Source: Candidatus Saccharibacteria bacterium UBA5152 (GTDB lineage: Bacteria; Patescibacteriota; Saccharimonadia; Saccharimonadales; UBA4665). Taken from it: a stretch of DNA of 14,193 nucleotides. The translations under genes were made by a program, and so were the position numbers. Location: the NCBI GenBank assembly GCA_002413755.1, contig DHXQ01000034.1, positions 10,052 to 24,244 on the forward strand, written 5' to 3'. Under the pieces are notes generated by a model. That model was given only the letters and a program-made list of their open reading frames with translations. It searched no databases and had not been told where the DNA came from. Below, piece by piece: positions 1 to 7,819 of the stretch; the first letter of the stretch is position 1; each line of letters starts with the position of its first letter.

Positions 1-2
1 AT

Positions 3-476
3 GCCGTCTACAAAGCCGGTGCCAAGCCGTACTTCGACGCCGTAGCTGACCATCCGTACACCTTCCCATTGTCGCCGACCAGCAGCCAGGACCATGCCTG
101 GAACCAGATGGCCACCGACAGTAATGGCCTGCGCCAGATAATGGTCCATAACGGTGACTCAGCCAAAAAGATTTGGATCACCGAATTTGGCGCCCCGACC
201 GGCGGTCCGGGCCCAATCTCAACGATCGGCAATCCCAATCTCAACGCCAAGCCCTATGTCGTTGACGAGGCGCTACAGGCAAAAATTTTGGGTGATGCTA
301 TCAGGCTCTACCAAAGTTACGACTGGGTTGGTCCATTCTTCGTGTATTCGTACCAGGATGCCGGTATCGACAAATCAACCAATGAGAACTTCTTCGGACT
401 GGTGCGGGCCGACGGCACGCACAAACCGGCCTATGATGTCTTTAAGCAAGCAGCTGCCGCACCTCAAGCACCCTAG
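3..476 (+). CDS. Glycoside hydrolase, TIM-barrel clan GH-A type, C-terminal part (5' end outside window)
   Basis: Only the last 157 residues are present; the frame is open from the window edge, so the true start lies upstream. The visible part reads as the final strands of a clan GH-A barrel. An AVADHPY segment near residue 16 fits the active-site His/Tyr strand, and KKIWITEFGAPTGG places Glu61 of the fragment as the probable catalytic nucleophile. A GPFFVYSYQDAG strand follows, and ENFFGLVRADGTHKPAYDVF is a typical C-terminal end of GH39/GH5-like (PslG-like) 'cellulase family glycosylhydrolases'. It would hydrolyse a beta-linked polysaccharide or oligosaccharide. Whether it carries the export module of its neighbours cannot be seen. 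It ends in TAG, 18 nt from the stop of the convergent murA. The fold call is firm; the family number and substrate are inference. Confidence 0.85.
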   Translation, partial: AVYKAGAKPYFDAVADHPYTFPLSPTSSQDHAWNQMATDSNGLRQIMVHNGDSAKKIWITEFGAPTGGPGPISTIGNPNLNAKPYVVDEALQAKILGDAIRLYQSYDWVGPFFVYSYQDAGIDKSTNENFFGLVRADGTHKPAYDVFKQAAAAPQAP

Positions 477-494
477 CTCTCGCGATGTTTTGGA

Positions 495-2015
495 TTACAT
501 CTCGTGGATGACTGTAATCTGCGCGCCCAATGAGTTGAGACGCTCGGCTAGATCTTCGTAGCCGCGGTTGATAGTGTAGACATTGCGCAAGATGCTGACT
601 CCCGGCGCGGCAAGCATACCAATCAGCAATAAGCTGGCCGGGCGCAGGGCAGGCGGGCAGACGACATCGGCCGCCCGGAACTTAGTGGGACCGACGACGT
701 AGACGCGGTGCGGGTCAGCCAGTTCGACGTTGGCGCCGACTTTGGTCATCTCGGTGTAGTAGATAGCGCGGTTCTCGTAGGTCCAGTCGTGAATCAGGGT
801 ACGGCCGTCGACGACAGCAGCAATTGGCACGAAGTAGGGCAAGTTATCCTGATTGAGGCCGGGGTAGACGTTGGCATGAATCTTTTCGGTCAATGCCTTC
901 AGCTTGCCATTGTGTTTGTGGATGTGCAGGTCGACGAGGTCGGTCTTGCCATTCACGGCCTTATAACGCTCGGTCTGATCATAATCGAGGCCCATTTTCT
1001 TGAGCTTCAGCATTTCCAGCGACATAAAGTCGACGGGCACGCGCTTGACGGTGATTTCGGAGTTGGTTGTCACCGCGGCCGAGACGAAGAACATAGCTTC
1101 GATGGGGTCCTCGGATGGTGCGAAGGTAACATTCTTTTTGATATCTTTGACGCCCTTGATGTACAGCGTACTGGTGCCGATGCCTTCAATAGTCACGCCG
1201 AGCTTTTGCAGGAAATAACAGACGTCCTGGACCATGTAGTTGGCGCTGGCGAATTGAATAATAGTTTCTTCGGGGGTGCGGGCAGCAGCCATCAGGGTGT
1301 TTTCGGTGACGGTATCGCCTGATTCATAGAGGACGATCCGGCCGGCCGGGTGCTTGTTGACGGTGATGTGATAATTACCGCGGCTGGCAGAGATTTCCAC
1401 ACCAAACTCCTCGAGTGCGTAGAGGTGCGGAGCGACGGTGCGCAGCCCTAGCTTACAGCCGCCCGCGTAAGGGATCTTGAATGATTCGTTGTCGTGCATG
1501 ATCGAGCCGATCAGCATCAGGACAGAGCGGGTCTTGCGGGCGGCGACGCCGTTGATTTTGTCGAGTTTCAGCTCGGCTGGGCGGCGGATCTCCAGATCGT
1601 TGCCGGGCAGCCATTTACAGACGACGCCGATGCTTTCCAGGACTTCGATGATGCGGTTGACTTCTTCGATGCGTGGAAAACTCTTAAACTTGGTGACGCC
1701 CTTGTTGAGTAGGCTGGCACAGAGCAGGCCGACAGCGGCATTTTTGCTGGTTTTGAGGGTAATCTCACCGTGTAATTCATGGCCGCCTTCGATCTGGAGG
1801 TTCATCGAGCCGCTGCTGATGCTGATCAACTGTTTGTTGAGGACATCGCTAATCCGGCCCAGGGTTTCCAGACTGAGGTTTTGATGGCCGTGCTCGATGC
1901 GGTTGACGGCTGATTGCGAGGTTTTGAGCTTGCGGGCAAACTCGGCCTGGGTAATGCCGCGTTCTTGCCTTATTTGAGCTATAAGTGTACCAATTTTGGC
2001 GTTCGTTGTTTCCAT
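495..2015 (-). CDS. murA: UDP-N-acetylglucosamine 1-carboxyvinyltransferase (MurA) with N-terminal XRE-type HTH domain
   Basis: MurA transfers enolpyruvate from PEP to UDP-GlcNAc, the first committed cytoplasmic step of peptidoglycan synthesis. The protein has 506 residues against about 420 for ordinary MurA. Residues 7-66 form a helix-turn-helix domain (IGTLIAQIRQERGITQAEFA, then SQSAVNRIEHG). MurA proper starts near Met71. Active-site features are kept: Lys91-Asn92 (K22/N23 of E. coli), Cys187 in PYAGGCKLG (the C115 fosfomycin-target cysteine), Asp390 in YPGLNQDN (D305) and Arg458 in ALRPAS (R397). An internal start at Met71 (1803-1805) has no visible ribosome binding site, and the ORF is intact from 2015 with a good promoter just upstream, so I take the fusion as real. 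The start codon lies about 9 nt from the -10 box, which implies a very short leader. The HTH could bind DNA, perhaps its own promoter; that is inference. Confidence 0.95.
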   Translation of the reverse strand: METTNAKIGTLIAQIRQERGITQAEFARKLKTSQSAVNRIEHGHQNLSLETLGRISDVLNKQLISISSGSMNLQIEGGHELHGEITLKTSKNAAVGLLCASLLNKGVTKFKSFPRIEEVNRIIEVLESIGVVCKWLPGNDLEIRRPAELKLDKINGVAARKTRSVLMLIGSIMHDNESFKIPYAGGCKLGLRTVAPHLYALEEFGVEISASRGNYHITVNKHPAGRIVLYESGDTVTENTLMAAARTPEETIIQFASANYMVQDVCYFLQKLGVTIEGIGTSTLYIKGVKDIKKNVTFAPSEDPIEAMFFVSAAVTTNSEITVKRVPVDFMSLEMLKLKKMGLDYDQTERYKAVNGKTDLVDLHIHKHNGKLKALTEKIHANVYPGLNQDNLPYFVPIAAVVDGRTLIHDWTYENRAIYYTEMTKVGANVELADPHRVYVVGPTKFRAADVVCPPALRPASLLLIGMLAAPGVSILRNVYTINRGYEDLAERLNSLGAQITVIHEM

Positions 2016-2024
2016 ATGGCCTCG

Positions 2025-2053
2025 ATTATATCATTTGTGATATGTTAACGCAA
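2025..2053 (-). promoter_or_regulatory. murA promoter (extended -10)
   Basis: On the minus strand there is a -35 TTGCGT (2048-2053), a 17-bp spacer and a perfect -10 TATAAT (2025-2030), preceded by TGA, which makes an extended -10 TGn. Transcription would start near 2017-2019, leaving only a few nucleotides before the ATG at 2015. The murA mRNA is therefore probably leaderless or nearly so, and the AGG at 2021-2023 would lie upstream of the transcript start. Confidence 0.7.
2028..2043. promoter_or_regulatory. Candidate operator: perfect 6-4-6 palindrome in murA promoter
   Basis: ATATCA (2028-2033), spacer TTTG, TGATAT (2038-2043) form a perfect inverted repeat. It overlaps the -10 hexamer and fills most of the spacer of the murA promoter. 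A protein bound here would block RNA polymerase. The HTH domain fused to the adjacent MurA is an obvious candidate ligand, since XRE/Cro-type regulators usually bind short palindromes and often control their own gene. The repeat is seen directly; the binding partner is inference. Confidence 0.45.
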
Positions 2054-2130
2054 GCATAATTTGATTGAAATGTGAGGAAAGGGTGAGGTTTTGCTGATAC
2101 ATAGTATAGCGTAACCATCAGACTTCGTGC

Positions 2131-2221
2131 TACTTAAAATACAAACTATCCATGACGTTTGCTAAACTGGTTGTATGATCTAAGTACTCCGACTCGCTAG
2201 TTATAACTTTGTACTTAAAAT
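2131..2221. repeat. Short repeats in glyA upstream region
   Basis: TACTTAAAAT occurs twice in direct orientation (2131-2140 and 2212-2221). In addition TAAGTAC (2181-2187) and GTACTTA (2211-2217) form a perfect 7-bp inverted repeat with a 23-nt loop, inside the predicted glyA leader. They could be regulator sites or an mRNA hairpin shortly before the ribosome binding site. Chance in AT-rich sequence is possible. Confidence 0.3.
2152..2179 (+). promoter_or_regulatory. Candidate glyA promoter
   Basis: ATGACG (2152-2157, four of six matches to TTGACA), a 16-bp spacer and TATGAT (2174-2179) fit a sigma-70 promoter pointing to glyA. Transcription would start near 2185 and give a leader of about 60 nt. 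The shared murA/glyA intergenic region (2016-2248) is AT-rich compared with the flanking genes. Apart from this promoter, the murA promoter and the short repeats listed separately, I see nothing else in it, including no tRNA or recognisable riboswitch. Confidence 0.4.
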
Positions 2222-2248
2222 TCTATCTAATCTGGGGAGTGTCGCATT

Positions 2249-3544
2249 ATGGATGTTGATGATATGAAAGACGAAATCGTCAAAAAGCTTATTCTTGGCG
2301 AGGAAAAGCGCCAACGCGAGGGCTTGGAGCTGATCCCCTCAGAAAACTACGTCAGCCGCGACGTGCTGGAGGCGATGGGCAGCGTTTTCACGAATAAATA
2401 TTCGGAAGGCACTCCGGGCCGGCGCTATTACGGCGGTCAGGAATTCACCGACCAGGTGGAGCAGCTGGCGATCGATCGGGCCAAGCAACTGTTTAAAGCC
2501 GACCACGCCAACGTCCAGCCGCACTCTGGGGCACCGGCTAACGAAGCCGTCTATAGTGCCTGGCTGGAACCCGGTGATACGGTCCTGGCCATGGATCTCG
2601 GCCACGGTGGCCACCTAACTCACGGTGCGCCAGTGACGCGTAGCGCTAAGCTGTATAACTTCATCCGCTACAAGATGAAGGACGTCTCGACTGGCGAGAT
2701 TGATTACGAAGAGCTGCGCGCCCTGGCGCAGCAACACAAGCCGAAGATTATCCTGGCCGGCTTTAGCGCCTACCCCCGTGAGCTGGATTACGCCAAGTTT
2801 GCCGAGATCGGCCGCGGGATCGAAGGCTGCCTGCTGATGGCCGACATGGCGCATATCGCCGGCCTGATCGTCGCTGGCGTGGCCAAGAACCCCTTTGATT
2901 ATGGTTTTCACGTCATTACGACTACCACCCACAAGACTCTGCGCGGCCCGCGCGGCGGCCTAATTCTCACCAAGGGTGTGGTCGGTAACCCGCTGAAGGC
3001 CCCCGAAAAGACTCTTGAGAATATCCCCACCCTGATCGATCGGGCGGTCTTCCCGGGGATGCAAGGCGGCCCGCACGAGCACATCATCGCCGCCAAGGCG
3101 GTGGCCTTCGGCGAAGCGCAGCAGCCGGAGTTTAAGCAGTACGCCGAACAGATCCTGCGCAATGCCAGCCGCCTGGCTGACGAGCTGATCAAACGCGGTT
3201 TCACGCTAGTAACGGGCGGCACATCTAACCATCTAATACTAGCCAACGTCTACACCAGTTTCGGTATCGATGGTAAGGTTGCCGAAGAAGCTCTCGACAA
3301 AATTGGCCTGACGCTCAACAAGAACGCCGTGGCCGATGACACCCTGCCACCCTACAAACCCAGCGGTATCCGCCTCGGTACACCAGCCATCACCACTCGC
3401 GGACTGGTCGAAGATGACATGGAAACCATCGCCGAATGGATGAAACAGGGCATTGACGCTCGGGACGACCCTGCCAAGCTGGCGCAGTTGCGCGAGGAAG
3501 TTAAAGCCTTTGCGCTACAGTATCCGTTGCCGAGCGACAAATAA
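2249..3544 (+). CDS. glyA: Serine hydroxymethyltransferase
   Basis: A PLP-dependent cytoplasmic enzyme that interconverts serine and glycine and charges tetrahydrofolate with a one-carbon unit for nucleotide and methionine synthesis. At 431 residues it is full length. Visible motifs are LELIPSENYVS near residue 27, the TNKYSEGTPGRRYYGG segment around 48-63, QPHSGAPAN at 90-98, DLGHGGHLTHG at 116-126, ADMAHIAGL with Asp199 and His202 near the cofactor, and TTTTHKTLRGPRGG with Lys229 as the PLP-binding lysine. The start at 2249 has GGGGAG at 2234-2239, 9 nt upstream; an ATG at 2264 is a less likely alternative. It diverges from murA and is followed after 13 nt by a NUDIX gene with its own strong ribosome binding site, so the two are probably co-transcribed. 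Confidence 0.97.
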   Translation: MDVDDMKDEIVKKLILGEEKRQREGLELIPSENYVSRDVLEAMGSVFTNKYSEGTPGRRYYGGQEFTDQVEQLAIDRAKQLFKADHANVQPHSGAPANEAVYSAWLEPGDTVLAMDLGHGGHLTHGAPVTRSAKLYNFIRYKMKDVSTGEIDYEELRALAQQHKPKIILAGFSAYPRELDYAKFAEIGRGIEGCLLMADMAHIAGLIVAGVAKNPFDYGFHVITTTTHKTLRGPRGGLILTKGVVGNPLKAPEKTLENIPTLIDRAVFPGMQGGPHEHIIAAKAVAFGEAQQPEFKQYAEQILRNASRLADELIKRGFTLVTGGTSNHLILANVYTSFGIDGKVAEEALDKIGLTLNKNAVADDTLPPYKPSGIRLGTPAITTRGLVEDDMETIAEWMKQGIDARDDPAKLAQLREEVKAFALQYPLPSDK

Positions 3545-3557
3545 GTAAGGAGTTAAA

Positions 3558-4037
3558 ATGGCTGACCGGTTTACAACCCGAATGTCGGTGTTTGTGGTTT
3601 TACGGAACCAAAAAGGTGAGATGTTGCTGCAACAACGCACGAATACTGGCTATTTTGACGGCTATTATGATTTTGCCGCCAGCGGCCACGTCGAGGACGG
3701 CGAATCGCTGCGCGACTGTGCTGCCAGGGAGCTCCTGGAGGAGATTGGTATAACAGCCGATCCGGGTAAATTGCAGCTGGTGCACATCAATCAGAACTTC
3801 TTGAATACGCCGTATATTGCCTTTACCTTTGTACTTGATGATTGGCAGGGGGAGCCACAGATACTTGAGCCGGATAAGTGCAGCGACTTGGCTTTCTTTG
3901 CACCCGCTAATTTGCCGGCAAAGTGTACGCTCAATGTCCGTGCGAATCAAAAAGCCGGTTTTGGGAGCGAACTGACGTATTCACTGGCGAACCGTGAAAA
4001 TTACCAGGAGTTTATGGGCGAACCGTACCAGGATTAG
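3558..4037 (+). CDS. NUDIX hydrolase
   Basis: A 159-residue protein with a complete NUDIX box from Gly43 to Ile65: GHVEDGE, seven residues, then RELLEEIGI. The metal-binding glutamates Glu58, Glu61 and Glu62 are all kept. Members of the superfamily hydrolyse nucleoside diphosphates linked to another moiety, such as oxidised nucleotides, nucleotide sugars or capped RNA, with Mg2+ or Mn2+. The YYDFAASGHVEDGES stretch is common in MutT-like house-cleaning enzymes, but the substrate cannot be read from the sequence. AAGGAG at 3547-3552 lies 5 nt before the ATG, one of the best ribosome binding sites in the window. It follows glyA by 13 nt and is probably in its operon. Its TAG stop overlaps the TAA stop of the convergent murB (4034-4037). 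Confidence 0.93.
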   Translation: MADRFTTRMSVFVVLRNQKGEMLLQQRTNTGYFDGYYDFAASGHVEDGESLRDCAARELLEEIGITADPGKLQLVHINQNFLNTPYIAFTFVLDDWQGEPQILEPDKCSDLAFFAPANLPAKCTLNVRANQKAGFGSELTYSLANRENYQEFMGEPYQD

Positions 4038-5062
4038 GGGAGCAACTCAGGCTCCTGGACGAGCGCAATGCCGAACTTTTCCTGGACGGCGTCGACAATT
4101 TTGGCTTTGAAGGCCAGCAGGTCAGCGGTGGAGCGGGCCTTTTCGTTGACCAGTACCAGCGGCTGGGTGGCCCAGGTAGCCATACCGGTCTCGGGGTCGT
4201 GGTAATCCTTGAAGCCGATTTCTTCGATCAGCCAGGCGGCCGGGATTTTGCTGCGGCCGGCCGCGTCGGGCCAATGGGGCATTTTGGGGTATTCGACCAG
4301 CAACCGGGCGGCGGTTGGCTCGTCGACGACGGGATTGGCGAAGAAGGAGCCATTATTGGCAACTTTGGCTGGGTCAGGCAGTTTGCTGGAACGGATGTCG
4401 ACAACGGCGTCGCGCACAGCCTGCAGGGTGTATTCGGTGATTGAATGAGCCGTGAAGTAGTCAGACAGTGCCCGGTAGAATGGTTCGGCTGGAGCTTTGC
4501 GAGTCAGGTGCAATGTCAGGTTACAGATCAAATAGCGGTCGCGGTCGGTGGTTTTGAAACGGCTGGTGCGATAGCCGAAGCCGCAGTCGCTGGCGGCGAT
4601 AGTGACGAATGTGCGTTCGTGGAGGTCGTACGCATCGACGCTGACCAGCACGTTGGCGATTTCCTGGCCGTAGGCACCGACGTTTTGGATGGGGGTGGCG
4701 CCGGCTGTGCCGGGGATTAACGATAAAGCTTCGATGCCTGATAGGCCGGCACTCACGGACCTAGCAACCACGGAGTCCCAGTTCTCACCAGCACCAATGG
4801 TCAAAAAGTGATTATTATCGTCCTCGGCCCGGTCGTCGTAGCCCATGAGCTTATTGACGATCACCAGACCCTCGAAACCTTCGTCGCGCCAGAAGATATT
4901 ACTACCGCCACCGATCATCAGCGGCGGTACCTGATGCTCGATTGCCCAGTTGACGGCTTCTTCGATTTCGGCCCGGCTGGTGACTTCGGTGTAGTAGCGA
5001 GCTTCGCCGCCGAGACGCATGGTTGATAACTTTGACAGGTCGGTATGTTCTGTAACGGTCAT
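4034..5062 (-). CDS. murB: UDP-N-acetylmuramate dehydrogenase (type I MurB)
   Basis: A FAD-dependent cytoplasmic enzyme that reduces UDP-GlcNAc-enolpyruvate, the product of MurA, to UDP-MurNAc with NADPH. The 342-residue length matches the E. coli-type enzyme. Visible features are the FAD-binding MIGGGSNIF (49-57), SGIEALSLIPGTAGATPIQN (108-127), NVGAYGQEI (128-135), GYRTSRFK with Arg165, NNGSFFANP with proton donor Ser239 (S229 of E. coli), and the C-terminal QEPELLP with Glu337 (E325). The frame is open upstream to 5140, but that would overlap the previous gene. The ATG at 5062 starts the conserved N-terminus (HTDLSKLSTMRLGG), so I chose it. No Shine-Dalgarno is visible. A TATACT 6 nt before the ATG suggests a leaderless start, and read-through from the upstream gene (19-nt gap) is also possible. 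Confidence 0.95.
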   Translation of the reverse strand: MTVTEHTDLSKLSTMRLGGEARYYTEVTSRAEIEEAVNWAIEHQVPPLMIGGGSNIFWRDEGFEGLVIVNKLMGYDDRAEDDNNHFLTIGAGENWDSVVARSVSAGLSGIEALSLIPGTAGATPIQNVGAYGQEIANVLVSVDAYDLHERTFVTIAASDCGFGYRTSRFKTTDRDRYLICNLTLHLTRKAPAEPFYRALSDYFTAHSITEYTLQAVRDAVVDIRSSKLPDPAKVANNGSFFANPVVDEPTAARLLVEYPKMPHWPDAAGRSKIPAAWLIEEIGFKDYHDPETGMATWATQPLVLVNEKARSTADLLAFKAKIVDAVQEKFGIALVQEPELLP

Positions 5063-5068
5063 GAGACT

Positions 5069-5074
5069 AGTATA
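5069..5074 (-). promoter_or_regulatory. Candidate murB -10 box, leaderless configuration
   Basis: TATACT on the minus strand lies 6 nt upstream of the murB ATG, so transcription would start at about the first base of the start codon. No convincing -35 is seen at 15-18 bp, which lowers confidence. The leaderless arrangement resembles that of murA. Confidence 0.35.
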
Positions 5075-5081
5075 CCTGACT

Positions 5082-6320
5082 TTATTGGAGCGGTACGGTG
5101 AAGAAATCGCTGAAATCAGTCGAAGCTCCGGCATTGCCAATCCAAGGTGTAGTGACGCCGAAGATTTCCTGCATGGAGCGGACGTACGATCCCCAACCCT
5201 GGTAGGCGATCGGGCTGGCGTACATATTTTTGGCGAAGGGCGAGACTACCATCATGCCGCTGGGTGCCACCGAACCTTCATCGGCTTCGTCAAACATGAC
5301 GAACAGCGCGCTGCTGCCGTTTTTGTAGGCCGGGGAGTTCACGATAGTCGGTACGATCTGTGACAGATAGAAATCGGACTGGCAGGCACCGCAGCCCTGG
5401 CCGTTGTTGGGGTAGGCAGAATTGGACGGCATAGCCATGGCCGCAGAGCCACCGCCAGCTGGATCGGTTGAGAGGTGCTCGCCCTGGTCCCAGTCGTTGG
5501 GCACTATGAAATTATAGCGTGACGGTGTGCCGGCGCTGGCGGCCGTCATGTTGGAACAAGGCGCCGACCATTGAGCTGATTGGGAAGATTGGGCAGTGTA
5601 GCCCAGGGCGGCGCAGACTTCCTGGAATGGCCGGATGTGCGCCAGACATGTCGAGGTGACCTGGATATCGGTGAAGTAGGCAAAGGGGTTGTGGTCTAGC
5701 GAATAAGGCTTGCGAGCGTTGGTACCGCCGTCGTTCATGAAACATGATGTGCCCTGGCCTGGCAGGTTCTCGCCGAAGTAGCGCCAGCTCAGGCCGGCGT
5801 TGTTTAGTGACTGTGTCAGGTGTGGGGCGGTGATCGGATAATTATCGGGCATGGCGTCGCCGTTACCATTTAATCCCTCGGGGTTGGCGGCTTCCATTGA
5901 AATATAATTGGGCAGGCTCGGGTGCAGGCCGGTGTTGAAGTTAGTCGCCCAGGCGATGTTGCCGGCGGAGCCTTTCAGAAGTTGCTTATTGAGGTAGGGC
6001 CACTCAGGGCTGCCGAAACCGACGTCGGACCAGTTGCGGTTTTCGACGTTGACGACGAAGACGGTTTTGATTTTGCCGGCAACGGTGGCTTGTTTGAACT
6101 GGACATAGCTACCGCCTGACGCTAGTGTGTCGGAACCGGTGGCGGCCGGGCTGACGACCGCACCAGTTTCGGGCTCGCCACTGACAGAGAACCCGGCTGC
6201 ATGGCTGTGGGATAGGGCATACGCGCCGAGAACAGCAAACACCAGTACTGCAAAAATCAGGAGTGGTTTACGGTTGGAAGATGAGAGTGACGATAGGGAT
6301 GGAAGCGAGAGTTTTTTCAT
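5082..6320 (-). CDS. Secreted phosphoesterase (PF04185, acid phosphatase/phospholipase C type) with 37-residue export module
   Basis: A 412-residue exported hydrolase. Residues 1-18 are basic and Ser-rich, 19-36 are a hydrophobic segment, and 39-75 are the shared module starting SHAAG and ending ASGGSYVQF. The catalytic domain (about 82-405) has phosphoesterase-family marks: VVNVENRNWSDV with Glu93-Asn94 (metal ligand region), HPSLPNY at 133-139, LDHNPFAYF near 208, VPNDWDQGEH at 273-282 and FVMFDEADEG with Asp344-Glu345. Six or more cysteines suit an extracellular, disulfide-stabilised protein. Likely reaction: hydrolysis of phosphomonoesters or phospholipid-type diesters; the substrate is unknown. 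AAAGG (6326-6330) lies 5 nt before the ATG, and the gene follows the upstream glycosidase by 8 nt, so the two form an operon. S-H-A could be a signal peptidase I site. Confidence 0.88.
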   Translation of the reverse strand: MKKLSLPSLSSLSSSNRKPLLIFAVLVFAVLGAYALSHSHAAGFSVSGEPETGAVVSPAATGSDTLASGGSYVQFKQATVAGKIKTVFVVNVENRNWSDVGFGSPEWPYLNKQLLKGSAGNIAWATNFNTGLHPSLPNYISMEAANPEGLNGNGDAMPDNYPITAPHLTQSLNNAGLSWRYFGENLPGQGTSCFMNDGGTNARKPYSLDHNPFAYFTDIQVTSTCLAHIRPFQEVCAALGYTAQSSQSAQWSAPCSNMTAASAGTPSRYNFIVPNDWDQGEHLSTDPAGGGSAAMAMPSNSAYPNNGQGCGACQSDFYLSQIVPTIVNSPAYKNGSSALFVMFDEADEGSVAPSGMMVVSPFAKNMYASPIAYQGWGSYVRSMQEIFGVTTPWIGNAGASTDFSDFFTVPLQ

Positions 6321-6328
6321 GGTTACCT

Positions 6329-7819
6329 TTAGTTAAGCACAAATGTGGTTACTGAATAGGCCGGGAAATCGTAGTCAAAGCTGCTGCCGGGTGTGATGGT
6401 GGCGATTTTGGATGGGACGGCCGCGGCATTCATGGTCTGGTCTTTGCGCCAGACGTCGGCGCTGGTTGACGTGGAGCCAGCGAGGTTGAGGGTGGCATGG
6501 GCGCTGGCGGTATTCTTATTAATCACGATGATGTTCTTGGAATTACTCGAGGCGTAGACTTCGACCCCGCTGACGCCGCTACTGGCCTGGACCATCTGGG
6601 TGCCGAAGCTGCGGAACAGGCTTTCGCCCGTCCACATGCCGTAGCCATGGTAGATCGGCATGAGGGCATCTTTGTTATTGGCGTCCATGAAGCCGAGATC
6701 GTTACCGCCGTTTTTGGTACCGTATGGGAAGGCAGTGGCGCCAGTTTTGAGAATATGGCCCATGGCCGAGGCACCCCAGACGGTGGTAAATTGCGTCCGG
6801 AAGCGGCTATCGATGCCGTCCCAGTCCAGCTGGAACTCACCGACCTGGATCGGGGGTGTATTGGTTGGCCATTTCTGTGCCAGCAAAGTATGCAGGGAAT
6901 TATTGTTGGTCTCGTAGTTACCGGGTTGATTGATCAAGGTTACGTCGTCTTTGCTGACACTGCCGCCCTGGCCGTAGGCGTGGTAATCGACGAAGTCGAT
7001 CTTGGTGACACCACTCAGGAAAATCGGCAGTGAACCGCCGGTCGAACAACAGCTGAAGTCGGGTGACGCTGGCCCGCCCACCAGAATATTCGGGTCAACG
7101 GCTTTCATGGCGGCGTAGTCAGCGTTGAAGTCAGTCGACTGCTGGGCCAGCGTCAGCGTTGATTCATTGCCGATGATCCAACGCTTGATATACAGAGGGT
7201 TGCCCGAGCCGCCGGCGTTGAAGTGTTTGACGAGATTGACAGCATCAGTGGTATCGACCGCACTGGTCTTTGGCAGCGGCACGATCTCGATGGGCTCGGC
7301 GCCGAGCGATTTGATGGTCTGTATCCATTGGTCGCCGGTCGGAGCGGTATCGCAGCCCGAGCCGCCGCAGATGATCTTGCTGGTCGGGTCACCATCAACG
7401 GCATATTTGAGGTCGATGCGGATTTGCTTAACACCGAGGGTTTTGATGAGCTGCTGTTCTACTGGATCGTTGGTAAGTACCGGGCCACCGCCGGGATAGC
7501 CGGTCTCGTCAATACCGTATTGCAAAGGGTCGATGGTCTGGATGACCTTGCTAAAGTCGACAGCAAGTGTGCCACCGGCGGCTGGTGTGCCGAAGCTGAC
7601 GTATTTGCCGCCGGAGGCGGTGCTGTCAGTACCGACTGAGGCCGCACCACTGACTATGCCGTTCTCTGATTCGGCGCTCACCGCTACGCCAGCGGCGTGG
7701 CTCCGAGCCAGAAATATAGCTCCGGCAAAGATAACCAAGCCGATGGCTGTAATCGGTATGAGCTTATGGGCAGCGATTAATCTAGAGATTTTAGAACGAA
7801 GTCGTATAGATCGCGGCAT
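6329..7819 (-). CDS. Secreted GH39-like glycoside hydrolase with export module
   Basis: A 496-residue exported protein. It has a basic N-terminus, a hydrophobic segment (about 20-38), the shared module (40-76, SHAAG to GGKYVSF), a TIM-barrel catalytic domain (about 85-405) and a C-terminal beta-sandwich (about 406-496) ending FPAYSVTTFVLN, as in GH39/GH51/GH30-type glycosidases. The acid/base is probably Glu219 in RWIIGNES and the nucleophile Glu328 in IQVGEFQLDW, with active-site His280 in FVDYHAYG. This is the two-glutamate layout of retaining clan GH-A enzymes such as beta-xylosidases or alpha-L-arabinofuranosidases; the substrate cannot be fixed. A CxxxxxC pair (151, 156) and a CC pair (257-258) may form disulfides. 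No Shine-Dalgarno precedes the ATG at 7819; possible -10 boxes lie in the divergent region upstream. It leads the operon with the downstream phosphoesterase. Confidence 0.87.
   Translation of the reverse strand: MPRSIRLRSKISRLIAAHKLIPITAIGLVIFAGAIFLARSHAAGVAVSAESENGIVSGAASVGTDSTASGGKYVSFGTPAAGGTLAVDFSKVIQTIDPLQYGIDETGYPGGGPVLTNDPVEQQLIKTLGVKQIRIDLKYAVDGDPTSKIICGGSGCDTAPTGDQWIQTIKSLGAEPIEIVPLPKTSAVDTTDAVNLVKHFNAGGSGNPLYIKRWIIGNESTLTLAQQSTDFNADYAAMKAVDPNILVGGPASPDFSCCSTGGSLPIFLSGVTKIDFVDYHAYGQGGSVSKDDVTLINQPGNYETNNNSLHTLLAQKWPTNTPPIQVGEFQLDWDGIDSRFRTQFTTVWGASAMGHILKTGATAFPYGTKNGGNDLGFMDANNKDALMPIYHGYGMWTGESLFRSFGTQMVQASSGVSGVEVYASSNSKNIIVINKNTASAHATLNLAGSTSTSADVWRKDQTMNAAAVPSKIATITPGSSFDYDFPAYSVTTFVLN

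Noticed and set aside
708..1322. 204-residue open frame on the plus strand opposite murA
   Set aside because: It lies fully within the well-supported murA, has no start signals and shows no recognisable domain. Long antisense frames are expected in GC-rich coding DNA.
1803..1805. Internal ATG (Met71) as the true murA start, removing the HTH domain
   Set aside because: No ribosome binding site precedes it, the HTH coding frame is intact, and a strong promoter sits right before the upstream ATG at 2015.
2016..2248. tRNA, small RNA or known riboswitch in the murA-glyA gap
   Set aside because: No cloverleaf, T-loop or known riboswitch core could be recognised; promoters and short repeats account for what is visible.
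4034..5140. MurB starting at 5140 (368 residues)
   Set aside because: The extra 26 residues overlap the preceding gene and do not match MurB N-termini; the ATG at 5062 begins the conserved part.
6497..7033. 178-residue open frame opposite the GH39-like gene
   Set aside because: The opposite frame contains the catalytic motifs of a real enzyme; this one is its shadow with no motif of its own.
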